The position numbers and the translations under genes were made by a program. This document shows positions 8,505 through 16,882 of a stretch of DNA of 64,000 bases, piece after piece. Within the stretch, counting starts at the first letter, position 1; each line of letters opens with the position of its first letter. The DNA lies in NCBI GenBank assembly GCA_965652425.1, contig CBFGVX010000004.1, positions 5,050-69,049 of the forward strand, written 5' to 3'. The DNA comes from JANSXG01 sp965652425. GTDB lineage: Bacteria > Planctomycetota > Phycisphaerae > Phycisphaerales > UBA1924. The notes below the pieces were generated by a model, which did not search any database, was not told where the DNA came from, and saw only the letters and a list, made by a program, of their open reading frames with translations.

Positions 8505-9677
8505 TCACAACGATTTGAGTGCAGAAGGGATCGGTAAACGCAGGCAACGAATCGACGGCGGCACCGCACCGACAAGGCCCACAAGCCCGCCGCAAAGAAG
8601 CGCCACCAGCATGACGGTCGCATCGATATTCATTTCGAACGCGCCCATCGAGAATCTGACGGCAAAGCCGTCCAAGGCGATGTACCCGATGGCAAGACCG
8701 AGCACCGCCCCGCAGCCCGCGGCGAACAACGATTCTTCCGTGAGGTTCAGCACGATCGCCGACCTCTTGAATCCGAGCGACTGGAGCATGCCGACTTCAC
8801 GGACTCTGGCCGAGAACGCAGCGTACATGGTGTTGAGCCCGCCGAGAAGGCCGCCGAGCGCGATGAGAACGGCGGTCACGATCACCATGATCCGGATGGG
8901 CTGGTAAAACGCGGCGATCCCCGCGTAGTACTCCGCTTCGGTCATGGACACGATTTCGAGATCCAGGCGTGTTTTGGTGAGCAGGTCGATATCCGACGGC
9001 TTGGCCGTATCGAGCGCGACAACCACGCTGGAGATGGTTCCTTCGCGTTTGGTTGCGATCTGCAGATCCGTGATGGGCATCCAGATTTCGGCATTCATGA
9101 CCGTGGACGGCGCAGCGAATCTTCCGACGATCTTCCACGCCCGATTATCGAAGTAGAGCGTTTGCCCCACTGCGAGCCGGTCGTCTGGAAGCCCGAGGCG
9201 AACGGCCGTCAGGTTGCCGACCATGATTTCTTCGCTGCCGGTTCTCGGAAGTCTCCCTTCGATCAGTTCGACCTGAGGGTGGACGAGGACCGCTATTTCT
9301 GGTCGTACTCCTCGAATCACGCTCTGGATGACGACGCTCTCCGGCGCGGTCCGCACCGGCAGCATCGTGTTGATCTCGGGCGAGACCAGAGGCACATTTC
9401 CGGCCTGTTTCAATCCGGTCACACTGGAAGCAACGATGCCCGCCACGCTCGCGTCGATCTGCGAACGCTCGACTGATTCCTCGCTTCCAGCGCCGAGGAC
9501 GATCACATTGGTGTGCAGACCATCCCCGCGGCTGAGCGTGACCTCCATACCCCTGACGAACGCGGTGGCTGCCATCGCCAGCAACACCACAAGCGTCGCG
9601 CCGATCAGCGAGGACAGAAGGCGGGTACGGCTTCGGCCGAGGTTGCGGAAAGCGTATTCGAAGGGCAGTTGTCTCAT
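8505..9677 (-). CDS. FtsX-family ABC transporter permease (MacB-like), second copy
   Basis: 390 residues. One TM segment near residues 20-42 (LLSSLIGATLVVLLAMAATAF), a large periplasmic domain, then three TM segments in the last ~130 residues (IRIMVIVTAVLIALGGLLGG and following), the MacB/FtsX permease layout. The start is the ATG at 9675-9677, preceded by GGAGAG and 13 nt after the upstream permease stop; an upstream in-frame ATG at 9764 would overlap that gene. Together with the permease at 9691-10839 it should form a heterodimeric membrane part energised by the ATPase encoded upstream. The machine likely extrudes a substrate or pulls a periplasmic/outer-membrane step mechanically, as MacB does. 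Confidence 0.85.
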   Translation of the reverse strand: MRQLPFEYAFRNLGRSRTRLLSSLIGATLVVLLAMAATAFVRGMEVTLSRGDGLHTNVIVLGAGSEESVERSQIDASVAGIVASSVTGLKQAGNVPLVSPEINTMLPVRTAPESVVIQSVIRGVRPEIAVLVHPQVELIEGRLPRTGSEEIMVGNLTAVRLGLPDDRLAVGQTLYFDNRAWKIVGRFAAPSTVMNAEIWMPITDLQIATKREGTISSVVVALDTAKPSDIDLLTKTRLDLEIVSMTEAEYYAGIAAFYQPIRIMVIVTAVLIALGGLLGGLNTMYAAFSARVREVGMLQSLGFKRSAIVLNLTEESLFAAGCGAVLGLAIGYIALDGFAVRFSMGAFEMNIDATVMLVALLCGGLVGLVGAVPPSIRCLRLPIPSALKSL

Positions 9678-9690
9678 GCTCGGCTCTCCC

Positions 9691-10839
9691 TCAAACCGCC
9701 CTGAAGCAGGTTGCGATCTCTCGGCGAGACGCCTGGAGCGCCGGGAAAACCCCGGCCACGACACCGAGGGCTGCGCACACCGCGAGTCCTGTCATCAGGA
9801 GCGTGGGACCGGCAAGGATCGGGATCGACTGACCTTCGACTGACAAAGAGAAACTTGTCATGCGGCTCGCCGTGATCGCGAGAGCGCCACCGATCAGTGC
9901 ACCGATCGTGGCGATGAGTGCGCCCTCTCCGACGATCAGCAGGCCGACCTGCCACCCCCGGTAGCCCAGCGTTTGCAGGATCGCGTGCTCGGCGATGCGG
10001 CTCTGCACGCTCAGCACGATCGCGTTCCCGATCAGGGCCATCACCGCGACCAGGCAGCCGATGCCCAGCCAGCGGGCAAAGCCCACCAGTTCGATCATGT
10101 CGGACGCGATCGAGGCGATGAACGAGTTCTCCGTCGCGGTCATCGTCGGCTCCTGGGCGGTTCGGAACAGTTCATCGATCTGCTCTGCCACCGGTTCGAG
10201 CTGAGAGGAATCGGTGACGCTGACATCGAACTGGGTGACCACTCCCAGCCCGGCGTTCCCCGCAAGCTGAATGAACTCGAGAGAAGCAAAGGCCGTGTTG
10301 TGGTCCTGCAGTTCGGTCGATCGGATGATGCCTGCGACATACGCCGTAATGCCCGCGGCGTCGAAGCTGCTGCCGACTTTCAGGCCGCGTCGATTGGCGA
10401 GGGTCTCACCGACCAGCGTCGCGTCGGATCGGCTCTTCCACTGCTCGATGGAACCGGACAGGACTTCGATCTTGCCCTGTCGGTCCTGCAGGAACGAATC
10501 CTTTGGCACACCTCGGAAGGTCACGACATCGAGCGATGTACCGCAGTTGGTAACCACCACCTTGATGGGCAGTGCCGAGACCACACCCGGGATCCGTTCG
10601 ATACGGCTCTGGTAGTCCTGCGGGAGCTGGCTTGTCGCCGGGCAGAAACGATCCTTGCGATACACCACGAGTTTGGTCTCGTCCGCGCTGGCGGTGGTCG
10701 CCTTCGTCACACCCGCCTGCATCGCCTGGATGGAGGTAAACAGGAACATCGCGATGGCCACGCCGGCGATGGTCAGCAGCGATCGTACGCGGTTGCGTGT
10801 GGCCTGCTTTACGATCAGCGGTACGAATGAGAGTTTCAA
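9691..10839 (-). CDS. FtsX-family ABC transporter permease (MacB-like), first copy
   Basis: 382 residues with the same topology as its neighbour: an N-terminal TM segment (VRSLLTIAGVAIAMFLFTSI), a periplasmic domain rich in beta strands, and three C-terminal TM segments including IGCLVAVMALIGNAIVLSV and LLMTGLAVCAALGVVAGVFPA. The two permeases are only distantly similar. The ATG overlaps the ATPase stop by 4 bp, so the two are translationally coupled. The presence of two different single-set permeases fits a heterodimer of LolCE/DevC type rather than a fused MacB. Confidence 0.85.
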   Translation of the reverse strand: MKLSFVPLIVKQATRNRVRSLLTIAGVAIAMFLFTSIQAMQAGVTKATTASADETKLVVYRKDRFCPATSQLPQDYQSRIERIPGVVSALPIKVVVTNCGTSLDVVTFRGVPKDSFLQDRQGKIEVLSGSIEQWKSRSDATLVGETLANRRGLKVGSSFDAAGITAYVAGIIRSTELQDHNTAFASLEFIQLAGNAGLGVVTQFDVSVTDSSQLEPVAEQIDELFRTAQEPTMTATENSFIASIASDMIELVGFARWLGIGCLVAVMALIGNAIVLSVQSRIAEHAILQTLGYRGWQVGLLIVGEGALIATIGALIGGALAITASRMTSFSLSVEGQSIPILAGPTLLMTGLAVCAALGVVAGVFPALQASRREIATCFRAV

Positions 10840-11540
10840 ACCAGCACCTCCTGCTGATCCATGAGTTCGTCGGCCACCAGCACCCCGCCGTCGAGATGGA
10901 GCGTTCGGCCCGCGTACCTCGTCGTCCCCGGATCGTGCGTGACCATGATGATCGTTCGACCGTGCTCGCGATTGACGCGTTGCAACAGTTCCATGATGGA
11001 TGCGGCGGATGACTTATCCAGATCGCCCGTTGGCTCGTCGGCCACGATGATCGTGGGGTTGGTTACAAGCGCTCGGGCGATGGCGACACGCTGTTCCTGA
11101 CCACCCGACATCTGTCGGGGGAAGTGATCAGCACGATCCGCGATGCCGACTTCCTCGAGCGCTGTCCGCACGCGGTCACGGCGTTCCTGCCGGGAGAGGT
11201 TGTGCAGCAGCAGCGGGAGTTCGATATTCTCGAACGCCGTCAGCACCGGGACGAGGTTGTAGAGCTGGAAGATGTACCCGACATGCTCCGATCGCCACGA
11301 CGCGAGCTTGTTGCGGCTGAGCTTGGCGATGTCCACACCATCGATCACAAGTGTTCCCCGCGTCGGTGAGTCGATGCCCGCGATCAGGTTCAGCAGCGTC
11401 GTCTTGCCGCTGCCGCTTGGCCCCATGAGCGCAACGAACTCCGATCGATCGACCTTCAGGTCGAGCTCGTTGAGCGGACGGATGACTTCTCCACCTTTCG
11501 TGTACTCCCGGGTCAGCTTCGTTGCTTGGATCAGTGTCAT
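10836..11540 (-). CDS. ABC transporter ATPase (LolD/MacB type)
   Basis: 234 residues, a complete nucleotide-binding domain: Walker A GPSGSGKTTLLN (~40-51), Q-loop YIFQLYNLVPVLTAFEN, signature MSGGQEQRVAIARAL, Walker B TIIVADEPTGDLDK, and the switch His in MVTHDPGTT. The long LDKSSAASIMELLQRVN tail region is characteristic of the LolD/MacB/FtsE subfamily that partners with FtsX-fold permeases. The gene overlaps its neighbours by 4 bp on both sides, in the order adaptor, ATPase, permease, permease. Confidence 0.92.
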   Translation of the reverse strand: MTLIQATKLTREYTKGGEVIRPLNELDLKVDRSEFVALMGPSGSGKTTLLNLIAGIDSPTRGTLVIDGVDIAKLSRNKLASWRSEHVGYIFQLYNLVPVLTAFENIELPLLLHNLSRQERRDRVRTALEEVGIADRADHFPRQMSGGQEQRVAIARALVTNPTIIVADEPTGDLDKSSAASIMELLQRVNREHGRTIIMVTHDPGTTRYAGRTLHLDGGVLVADELMDQQEVLV

Positions 11541-13090
11541 ATCGCCCCCCCTGCTTGTGCCATCCGGACCGTTTCGCCTTGCTGAACTTCACCGCGATCC
11601 AGTACCACCAGATCAGTCGGCCTGAGCATCCCGCTGACCACGACGAGTGATTCGCTATCCGCGTGCGGCTCGATCACCTGAACGGGTACGCTCATGACTC
11701 GTCCGCGAAGGCCGCGACGCTCCCGAACGACGAGCACGCTGTTCTGGTCACCGATCACCCCACGCGGCACGACGAAACGCTCCGCCGCGGTGCTTGACTC
11801 ATCGGTTCGTGATGATTCGTTCCCGGCAAGAAATCGGACTCGTGTGAGCATTTCCGGCTTCAGGATCGGATCCGGATCGATGATTCGCACTTTGACCTCG
11901 AGCGTGTTGCGTTGGAGATCCGCGAGATTAGTGATGCGGGTAACCTCCCCCCGGAACGGCCGATCGGGCAACACCTCGCAGAACACCTCGCAGGGCTGTC
12001 CGACCGAGATATGCGAGGCCTCGGCTAATGGGACATCCGCCCGGACCTGTATCCGCTGCGGGTCGTAGATCTCAACAATGTGCGAGGATGACGGGTTGTC
12101 CATACCGAGCATGACTTTGTCGCCCGGAGACTTCAACCGGCGGAGTATCAGGCCGCTGATCGGTGCCTTCACGGTCATGCGGGAGAGTCGGAGTTCCGCT
12201 TCGGCAACCGATGCCCGCACGCGTTCCACCCGTGCTTCCGCGGAAGCGGCGGTGGATCGTGCGCTTTCGAGGGCGAGCCGATCCCGGACGCGCAGCCGGG
12301 CGTTCTGCTCCGCCGCGTCCCGATCTGCGCGTGATCGTTCGAGTTGGGCCGATAGAATTGCCGCCTGCCGCTCCAGCGATTCGACCATCGCGGCCTGTGC
12401 CTCTCGGGCGGCCTCCGCGATGATGACTTCGATCTCGCTCGCGCTGCCGGAACGGGCGGCTTTGGAGAGAAGTTGTGCCTCCTGCGTCTTCGCGACGAGT
12501 GTGGCCTTTGCTTCCCGGATATGCGAGGGCAGTTGATCTAATCTGGCCTCCAGTTCCGCAACAGAGGCCTTCGCCATCGCCACCGCGCGGTCCAGTTCGA
12601 CCGGATTCTCCCAGTCCGTCTCGGCGGCCTGCAGTTGGGCCTTGGCGAGCTGCCACTCCGCTTCAGCGAGCCGCAGTTCGGACCTTGCAGCGTTCAGAGA
12701 TATCTCCGCGTCCTCGGTGACCAGTCGTGCGACCGGCTGATCCGCGCTCACGCTCTGTCCTTCGAGGACAAGAATGTCTCGCACGACACCATCGGCCAGC
12801 GCTATGGCGGCCGTGGGGTACGGGTCCGGTTCTATCCACCCGGGGGCCTGAACGGTCTTGCCGGATCGTGGTTCTGGAGCACTTGCGCCGGACGATTCCT
12901 GCGGCTGCTCGGCCACGATGGGGAGGATTTGGGCGACCCGGACCTGCTTGACCGGGGTCAGGGACGACAGACTCGACCATCCCAACAGGCCCAAGGTGAT
13001 GAGCGCCAGCGCGGTGGGAACAAGGATGTGAGGGGCCGGAAGCAGCGACCGTTTCGCGCGGACTGGTCCCGGAAGTGAATTCGGGTTCAT
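11537..13090 (-). CDS. HlyD/MacA-family periplasmic adaptor
   Basis: 517 residues. An N-terminal TM anchor at ~25-45 (LVPTALALITLGLLGW) is followed by the first half of a biotinyl-lipoyl domain (GVVRDILVLEGQSVSADQPV), a coiled-coil hairpin of roughly 170 residues rich in Ala/Glu/Arg, the second lipoyl half (RMTVKAPISGLILRRLKSPG), a beta-barrel domain with VGQPCEVFCEVLPDRPFRGEV, and a membrane-proximal end. This is the membrane-fusion protein of a tripartite pump; it would link the ATPase/FtsX complex to an outer-membrane channel, which is not encoded nearby. It overlaps the ATPase gene by 4 bp. Confidence 0.88.
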   Translation of the reverse strand: MNPNSLPGPVRAKRSLLPAPHILVPTALALITLGLLGWSSLSSLTPVKQVRVAQILPIVAEQPQESSGASAPEPRSGKTVQAPGWIEPDPYPTAAIALADGVVRDILVLEGQSVSADQPVARLVTEDAEISLNAARSELRLAEAEWQLAKAQLQAAETDWENPVELDRAVAMAKASVAELEARLDQLPSHIREAKATLVAKTQEAQLLSKAARSGSASEIEVIIAEAAREAQAAMVESLERQAAILSAQLERSRADRDAAEQNARLRVRDRLALESARSTAASAEARVERVRASVAEAELRLSRMTVKAPISGLILRRLKSPGDKVMLGMDNPSSSHIVEIYDPQRIQVRADVPLAEASHISVGQPCEVFCEVLPDRPFRGEVTRITNLADLQRNTLEVKVRIIDPDPILKPEMLTRVRFLAGNESSRTDESSTAAERFVVPRGVIGDQNSVLVVRERRGLRGRVMSVPVQVIEPHADSESLVVVSGMLRPTDLVVLDRGEVQQGETVRMAQAGGAI

Positions 13091-13154
13091 GGGTTGCCTT
13101 CAGTGCGTATGCCGAGTGACCATCGGTGCGCGTGCGCGCACCTCCACTACGGAA

Positions 13155-13586
13155 TCAGCACTGAGGCGGACGCAGAAGATCGAACCTCTGATCCCTGGAT
13201 CGGATCCGGCTGTCTGAGACAGCGATGCGGGTCACACGGGTGGCGGTCCACATCACCTCGGCATCCTGATCTATCTGCAACGGATGATGCAGGGCGACGC
13301 GGCAAATCGTGCAGCGGCAATCGCCGTCGCACGGAGCATCAGAAGGATCTGAGCCGGGGGTTTGCGGCTCCGGGACAGGAGAACACGGATCACGCTCATC
13401 GTCGGATCGACTGTCCTGCTCGCAGCAGGACTGGGCCTCCCCAGATCCATCTTGCAGGGAAGCGATCGGAGTCGTCACGAGGGGGGGCTGTACGCAGCAT
13501 GTAGTGAGCGTCTTCAACGCCGGCGACAGGTGCGCACCGATAAGTACGGCAACCAGTACAACAAATTGAAGCGGGAGACACTTCAT
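13155..13586 (-). CDS. Cys-rich exported protein of unknown function
   Basis: 143 residues with a signal-like N-terminus (LPLQFVVLVAVLIGAHLSPA). The mature part contains three cysteine clusters: TTCCVQPP, QSCCEQDS and CDGDCRCTICR, with an acidic/Pro linker between. Such clusters suggest metal binding or disulfides. It lies 64 nt upstream of the adaptor gene on the same strand, so it is probably the first gene of the MacAB-like operon and might sense or deliver the pump substrate; that role is inference. I do not recognise a family. It is the last chromosomal gene before the island. Confidence 0.6.
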   Translation of the reverse strand: MKCLPLQFVVLVAVLIGAHLSPALKTLTTCCVQPPLVTTPIASLQDGSGEAQSCCEQDSRSDDERDPCSPVPEPQTPGSDPSDAPCDGDCRCTICRVALHHPLQIDQDAEVMWTATRVTRIAVSDSRIRSRDQRFDLLRPPQC

Positions 13587-13703
13587 CGGTAAGAGTGTAC
13601 GGTCAACACCGCGAGAATGTTCCGGATTCCCCCGCCGCAGGATGGGAAGGCATTCTCAACTGGATCATGCCTTTAGCATGGCCCAGAGGGGAGCGTCTTA
13701 TAA

Positions 13704-13720
13704 GTGGGCGAACTCGGACT
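13704..13720 (+). repeat. attL: 17-bp core repeat of the island
   Basis: gtgggcgaactcggact, identical to 23105-23121 at the other end. The next base differs on both sides of the two copies, so 17 bp is the full identity. It is a displaced copy of the tRNA-Val 3' end (T-arm to discriminator base, read on the minus strand). Confidence 0.85.
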
Positions 13721-13777
13721 ACAACATAGGCCAGATTCCGGCGTAGGTACGGGAGATTCCGAAAGCGGTTCGCAAAA

Positions 13778-13796
13778 TGGCAACACTGGTGACACA
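13778..13796 (+). repeat. 19-bp repeat, left copy
   Basis: tggcaacactggtgacaca, identical to 22951-22969 and present in near-identical inverted form at 17689-17707. It lies 74 bp inside the left core and encodes GNTGDT in the intC frame. Position near the end suggests a possible arm-type binding site for the integrase. Confidence 0.6.
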
Positions 13797-14035
13797 ACCC
13801 CACTATGCGAGGACTTGGAACGCATCGCTGAGGCGTGGCCACACCTGACCGAACCGATCCGGGCTGCGATCCTGTCATTGATCCAGACAGGCCCGCAGGC
13901 CGTTTCTATGGCCGACTGAGCCGCGAGACATTCCCGACACCCCTACCACCGTCGGGTGGCCTGTACCGGGCTGCTCGGCGGTGTTTTCATGGGCGTGATA
14001 GTCTGCGACGCGAACCCCTAGACGGAGCGCGACAT

Positions 14036-14464
14036 ATGCCCACCTATCGAGTCGAAGTGTTGGCCCGCGATGGATCAACCGTCGACCCTCTCATCATCGA
14101 AGCGCCGGACGCGCAAGCGGCCAAAGCGATCGCCAGCGACCGGGGATGGATCGTGGGCAAGGCAGAGCCGATCATGCCAGAGATGGTTGAGCGGCCAGCC
14201 GCTACCCCTGTCGTCGATGACAATGATGAGGCGAATGAGCGGTTCGGTGTAATGAGCATGATTCCGCTGTTCTCGGCAGTGGTGATCATTGTGGGAGTGA
14301 TATGGGTTCTCGCGTCTTGGCAGATGTCCACCACGAGCGGCAGCACCTACAACATTGGATTGATCGCTGACCGCGAAGCCGCCTTAGGCATAGGCCGCAC
14401 GATTCTGACTTGTGGCGTGATTGGGCTGATCGGCTCGGAGATCATCCGCGCGATCAAGGGGTGA
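14036..14464 (+). CDS. small membrane protein with two C-terminal TM segments
   Basis: 142 residues. The first ~45 residues (MPTYRVEVLARDGSTV and AQAAKAIASDRGWIVGKAEP) look like a small soluble domain that resembles the start of some planctomycete membrane proteins. Two TM segments follow: MIPLFSAVVIIVGVIWVLAS (~78-97) and ILTCGVIGLIGSEII (~122-137). The start ATG has a GGAG 8 nt upstream; the frame is open further upstream but without such a site. It is the first complete gene of the island. No family recognised. Confidence 0.65.
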   Translation: MPTYRVEVLARDGSTVDPLIIEAPDAQAAKAIASDRGWIVGKAEPIMPEMVERPAATPVVDDNDEANERFGVMSMIPLFSAVVIIVGVIWVLASWQMSTTSGSTYNIGLIADREAALGIGRTILTCGVIGLIGSEIIRAIKG

Positions 14465-14935
14465 TCGGCGTTTGTCTTTTCATCGGCGCTGACACCGACA
14501 CGGCTGGCGGGGTCAAAAACGCGGTCTGTGTCAGTGCGAACGCGAGGGATGCTGACCGACTCGCAACCGGGCCGAATCCCGAAGATTGCCAGCGACAGCC
14601 GAAGGCGCTCAGGTTTTCGCACCTGATCACCTTCGAGAGCATCTTCAGCACACCTTCGAGGCGAACACCCACAACCGACAACCGATGGCCCACGCGACAC
14701 CCGGCACACTGACGGTTCGCAAGCGCTCAAAGTGTCACCCGAACTACTGGCCCGCTGCCCGAACCCGCTACGGGGTTAACGGGAAAAAACCGCACAGACC
14801 CGCACAGAGAAACAATGCCCGGAGAACGCCCGGATTCGTTCAGCATTCGCGCGCGCCCATGCGTTAGAAGTGTGCATTCACTTCACTTGCCGCAGGTGCG
14901 GCGCTTCGCGCAGGGCGCGAGAAAGCGAGAACACG
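14465..14935. other. 471-bp stretch with no convincing gene
   Basis: Open frames here lack ribosome sites and credible protein sequence. It holds an inverted repeat CTGACAC/GTGTCAG (14489-14495 and 14528-14534, 32-nt spacer), a minus-strand relic of a replication-gene end (14573-14651), and a doubled CCGCACAGA near 14800. The downstream end is the leader of the 14936 operon. Confidence 0.5.
14573..14651 (-). pseudogene. inverted relic of the 3' end of a Prim-Pol/RepA-like gene
   Basis: Read on the minus strand, these 79 bases align without gaps to 21359-21437, the 3' end of the island's own replication gene, with about 61 identical positions by hand count. Translated on the minus strand the segment gives ENLSAFG followed by SSGF, against QNLSAFG and SSGF in the intact protein. 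The reading frame continues only as nonsense on either side. It is best explained as the remnant of a second, related replication gene in opposite orientation. Confidence 0.55.
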
Positions 14936-15718
14936 ATGACGAATGCAGTAGCAGCCGTGCGGCAACGATTCGCCGCGAAACGAACCGAAGAATCGACTGC
15001 CCGCGAGCGCATCGAGGAAGCCGCTGCGAAGGCGGCAACGGGCGGCAAGGTCGACGATGCGAAGATCGTGGCCGACCTAGAACTCGCTGGGCTGACCGAT
15101 GCGGACTTCGCACGCAAGGCCGCGCGGTACACCGAACGCGCCGAACTGGCAAAGCGGCTGGGCGATAAGACAGAGGCCCGGCTCCGCACCACCGAAGCCC
15201 GGAACACCCTGCTCGCCGCGTCCCGCAAAGCCCGGTACGCGATCGCTGACATACTCGAAGAATTCATAAAGGCCGCTACCGAGTATCAAGCCGTGGCACA
15301 AGCGATCCAGTCCGACGAGCAAGCCGAAAAGCAACTGCTGGCCACGCTGCCCGATCCGATCCGTCGAGCGTATGAACACGCTATCGAGCAAGAGAGCAAC
15401 GCCAACTCAGCGAGGCGATCGGCTGAGTTTCGCGTACTGGCGAATCACGATGAGATCAATGTCTTTGTCGGCATCCTTCACCAATCCAAACAGGCGCTTT
15501 GCTCGCACGATCCGACGATGGCAACGGGTGTGACGCATGAACTGGCCCGATGGATCGGGACGCTGAACACCACACGGGATACCGAGGTTCCGACCGTCCC
15601 CACGAACGCCACAAGCAAGCAACTTGTGCGGCTCCGCAAACTGGCCCGCGAGGTGCGCCCGAGCGTGGCCGAACTCCCGAAGATCGCCCGAAACACCCAA
15701 GCGAAAGCGAGCAACTGA
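14936..15718 (+). CDS. unknown helical protein, first gene of the phage-like cluster
   Basis: 260 residues, rich in Ala, Glu, Arg and Lys. Residues ~8-110 are almost uninterrupted charged helix (RQRFAAKRTEESTARERIEE and onward), probably coiled coil; the rest is mixed. No cysteine or metal motif and no signal peptide stands out. In position (upstream of the prohead protease) and in character it could be a scaffold-like or regulatory protein of the phage-derived cluster, but there is no family match I can name. The start is the ATG at 14936, chosen because an upstream ATG at 14870 reads through a poorly coding Cys/Arg-rich segment. Confidence 0.6.
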   Translation: MTNAVAAVRQRFAAKRTEESTARERIEEAAAKAATGGKVDDAKIVADLELAGLTDADFARKAARYTERAELAKRLGDKTEARLRTTEARNTLLAASRKARYAIADILEEFIKAATEYQAVAQAIQSDEQAEKQLLATLPDPIRRAYEHAIEQESNANSARRSAEFRVLANHDEINVFVGILHQSKQALCSHDPTMATGVTHELARWIGTLNTTRDTEVPTVPTNATSKQLVRLRKLAREVRPSVAELPKIARNTQAKASN

Positions 15719-15719
15719 T

Positions 15720-16022
15720 ATGGCCCGCAAACTGTCCGAACGCGCTGCGAAGGAACTTGGACTTCCCCGTCGACCGTGGAAGACATTCGACCTACCCGAA
15801 GACGCTGGCGATACCTGGCTCGAATACCACGCGACGCTGCGCTCGCTGGGCGATCCGATCGACTGTGTATCACGCTGGGCCACGAAAGACGGAGAGCGGG
15901 TGCTACGCGTCTCAGTCGGCGCGAGCGATGTCCGCTGGTTCCGCGAGTGTGTAAAGGCCGATGAGGGGCTGCCCGCATCCGTCAAGCGTGTGATCGTCGC
16001 GAAGATCGGCGGCGCGCCATGA
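15720..16022 (+). CDS. unknown 100-residue island protein
   Basis: Starts 1 nt after the previous stop (TGATATG) and its stop overlaps the start of the prohead protease gene, so it is tightly coupled in the operon. Sequence: MARKLSERAAKELGLPRRPW at the start, then WLEYHATLRSLGDPIDCVSR and a C-terminal basic end. A small basic protein, cytosolic. No family recognised. Confidence 0.6.
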   Translation: MARKLSERAAKELGLPRRPWKTFDLPEDAGDTWLEYHATLRSLGDPIDCVSRWATKDGERVLRVSVGASDVRWFRECVKADEGLPASVKRVIVAKIGGAP

Positions 16023-16537
16023 TGCACAAGTTTTCAGGCGTGGCGACCGCTGAAACCGTCGACTTGGACGGCGATGTCATTGTTGCCGCTGGCGTGGCGT
16101 GGCCCTACTGGGCGAGAATGAAGACGCTGTACACCGACCACGAATACACCGTCAACACGGCAATCGGACGGATGACGGGGATTCGTCTGGACGCGCAGAA
16201 CAAGCGAGTTCTGGTTGACTTCGAGGTCGATGACAGTACCGAACTCGGACGCGATACCGTCGCAAAGATCAAGGCCCGTATCGTCAATGGCCTATCCATC
16301 GGGTTCCGGGCGCTCGACAGCGCGCCACCGAGCCGCGAGGAATCGAAGAAGTGGCCCGGCGTTCGGCAAGTGATTCACCGCTGTGAACTGCTCGAATGCA
16401 GCGTCACCGCGATGCCGTGCAACGATCGCGCGATGATCTTCCCCACCACCAAGAAAACCATCGTGATCCCGTCGGCTACCGGCTCCGTGCTGCCGTGGCG
16501 CAAGCCGGTTGCCAAGAGAACGATCGTTCTGGTCTGA
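16019..16537 (+). CDS. HK97-family prohead protease
   Basis: 172 residues, close to the usual length of the HK97 gp4/phage prohead protease family (Peptidase U35). The catalytic set is visible: His41 in LYTDHEYTV, Ser93 in GLSIGFRAL, and Glu126 in CELLECSVTAMPCN, in the right order and spacing, with the family's V(D/N)FEVDD..LG strand between. Proteases of this kind cleave scaffold and capsid N-termini during phage head maturation. In this island no major capsid protein or portal follows it, so its substrate would have to come from another phage or from a protein I cannot recognise. The start overlaps the previous stop (ATGA). Confidence 0.85.
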   Translation: MMHKFSGVATAETVDLDGDVIVAAGVAWPYWARMKTLYTDHEYTVNTAIGRMTGIRLDAQNKRVLVDFEVDDSTELGRDTVAKIKARIVNGLSIGFRALDSAPPSREESKKWPGVRQVIHRCELLECSVTAMPCNDRAMIFPTTKKTIVIPSATGSVLPWRKPVAKRTIVLV

Positions 16538-16546
16538 GGTACTGCT

Positions 16547-16882
16547 ATGCCGATTGTGCGACGCGATGAGAATGGCAAGTTTGTACCCGGCACAACCGGG
16601 GGACCGGGCCGACCGAAACGGGCGAACGATCTTCGGCAGGCCATGCTCGAAGCCGTCACCGAAGCCGACATCCTCGAAGTGTTGGCGCGACTGCTCGAAG
16701 CTGCGAAGAACGGCGACCCGTGGGCAGTGAAGGAACTGCTTGACCGTGCGACCGGCAAGCCGCAATCCATCCTTGACCCCGATGATGACGGCAATGTCCG
16801 CGCGATCCAGATTCGATATGTCGTCGATCCCGGTCCCGGACATCGCGACCTGATCGACACGAAAGCATTCGATGCCGACTGA
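16547..16882 (+). CDS. DUF5681-like phage-associated protein
   Basis: 111 residues. The N-terminus GKFVPGTTGGPGRPKRAN matches the Gly/Arg-rich leader of DUF5681 proteins, which occur next to phage packaging and head genes. The middle (ADILEVLARLLEAAKNGDPW, AVKELLDRATGKP) is the helical block with the common DRxxGKP end also seen in small terminase-like proteins. A DNA-binding or small-terminase-like role is a fair guess but not shown. It begins 9 nt after the protease gene and overlaps the next gene by 11 bp. Confidence 0.65.
   Translation: MPIVRRDENGKFVPGTTGGPGRPKRANDLRQAMLEAVTEADILEVLARLLEAAKNGDPWAVKELLDRATGKPQSILDPDDDGNVRAIQIRYVVDPGPGHRDLIDTKAFDAD

Larger units (their letters stand above)
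13704..13919 (+). pseudogene. intC: integrase C-terminal segment separated by integration
   Basis: 71 open codons beginning in the attL core and ending at a TGA. The frame of the core here (GTG GGC GAA CTC GGA) is the same as in the integrase at the right end, so in the excised circle these codons extend the integrase by 65 residues past the core. The segment contains a low-complexity Gly/Ser linker with GNTGDT and then a predicted helical tail, LERIAEAWPHLTEPIRAAIL, of a kind I recall at the ends of planctomycete recombinases (memory, not checked). In the integrated state it could only be translated on its own from the GTG in the core, for which I see no good ribosome binding site. Confidence 0.65.

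Noticed and set aside
13587..13703. Possible second tRNA or other att site left of the island
   Set aside because: Only the 17-bp core matches tRNA sequence; there is no D-arm or anticodon arm to the left.
13603..13878. 91-codon minus-strand frame spanning the attL core
   Set aside because: Crosses the island boundary, low-quality sequence and no start signal.
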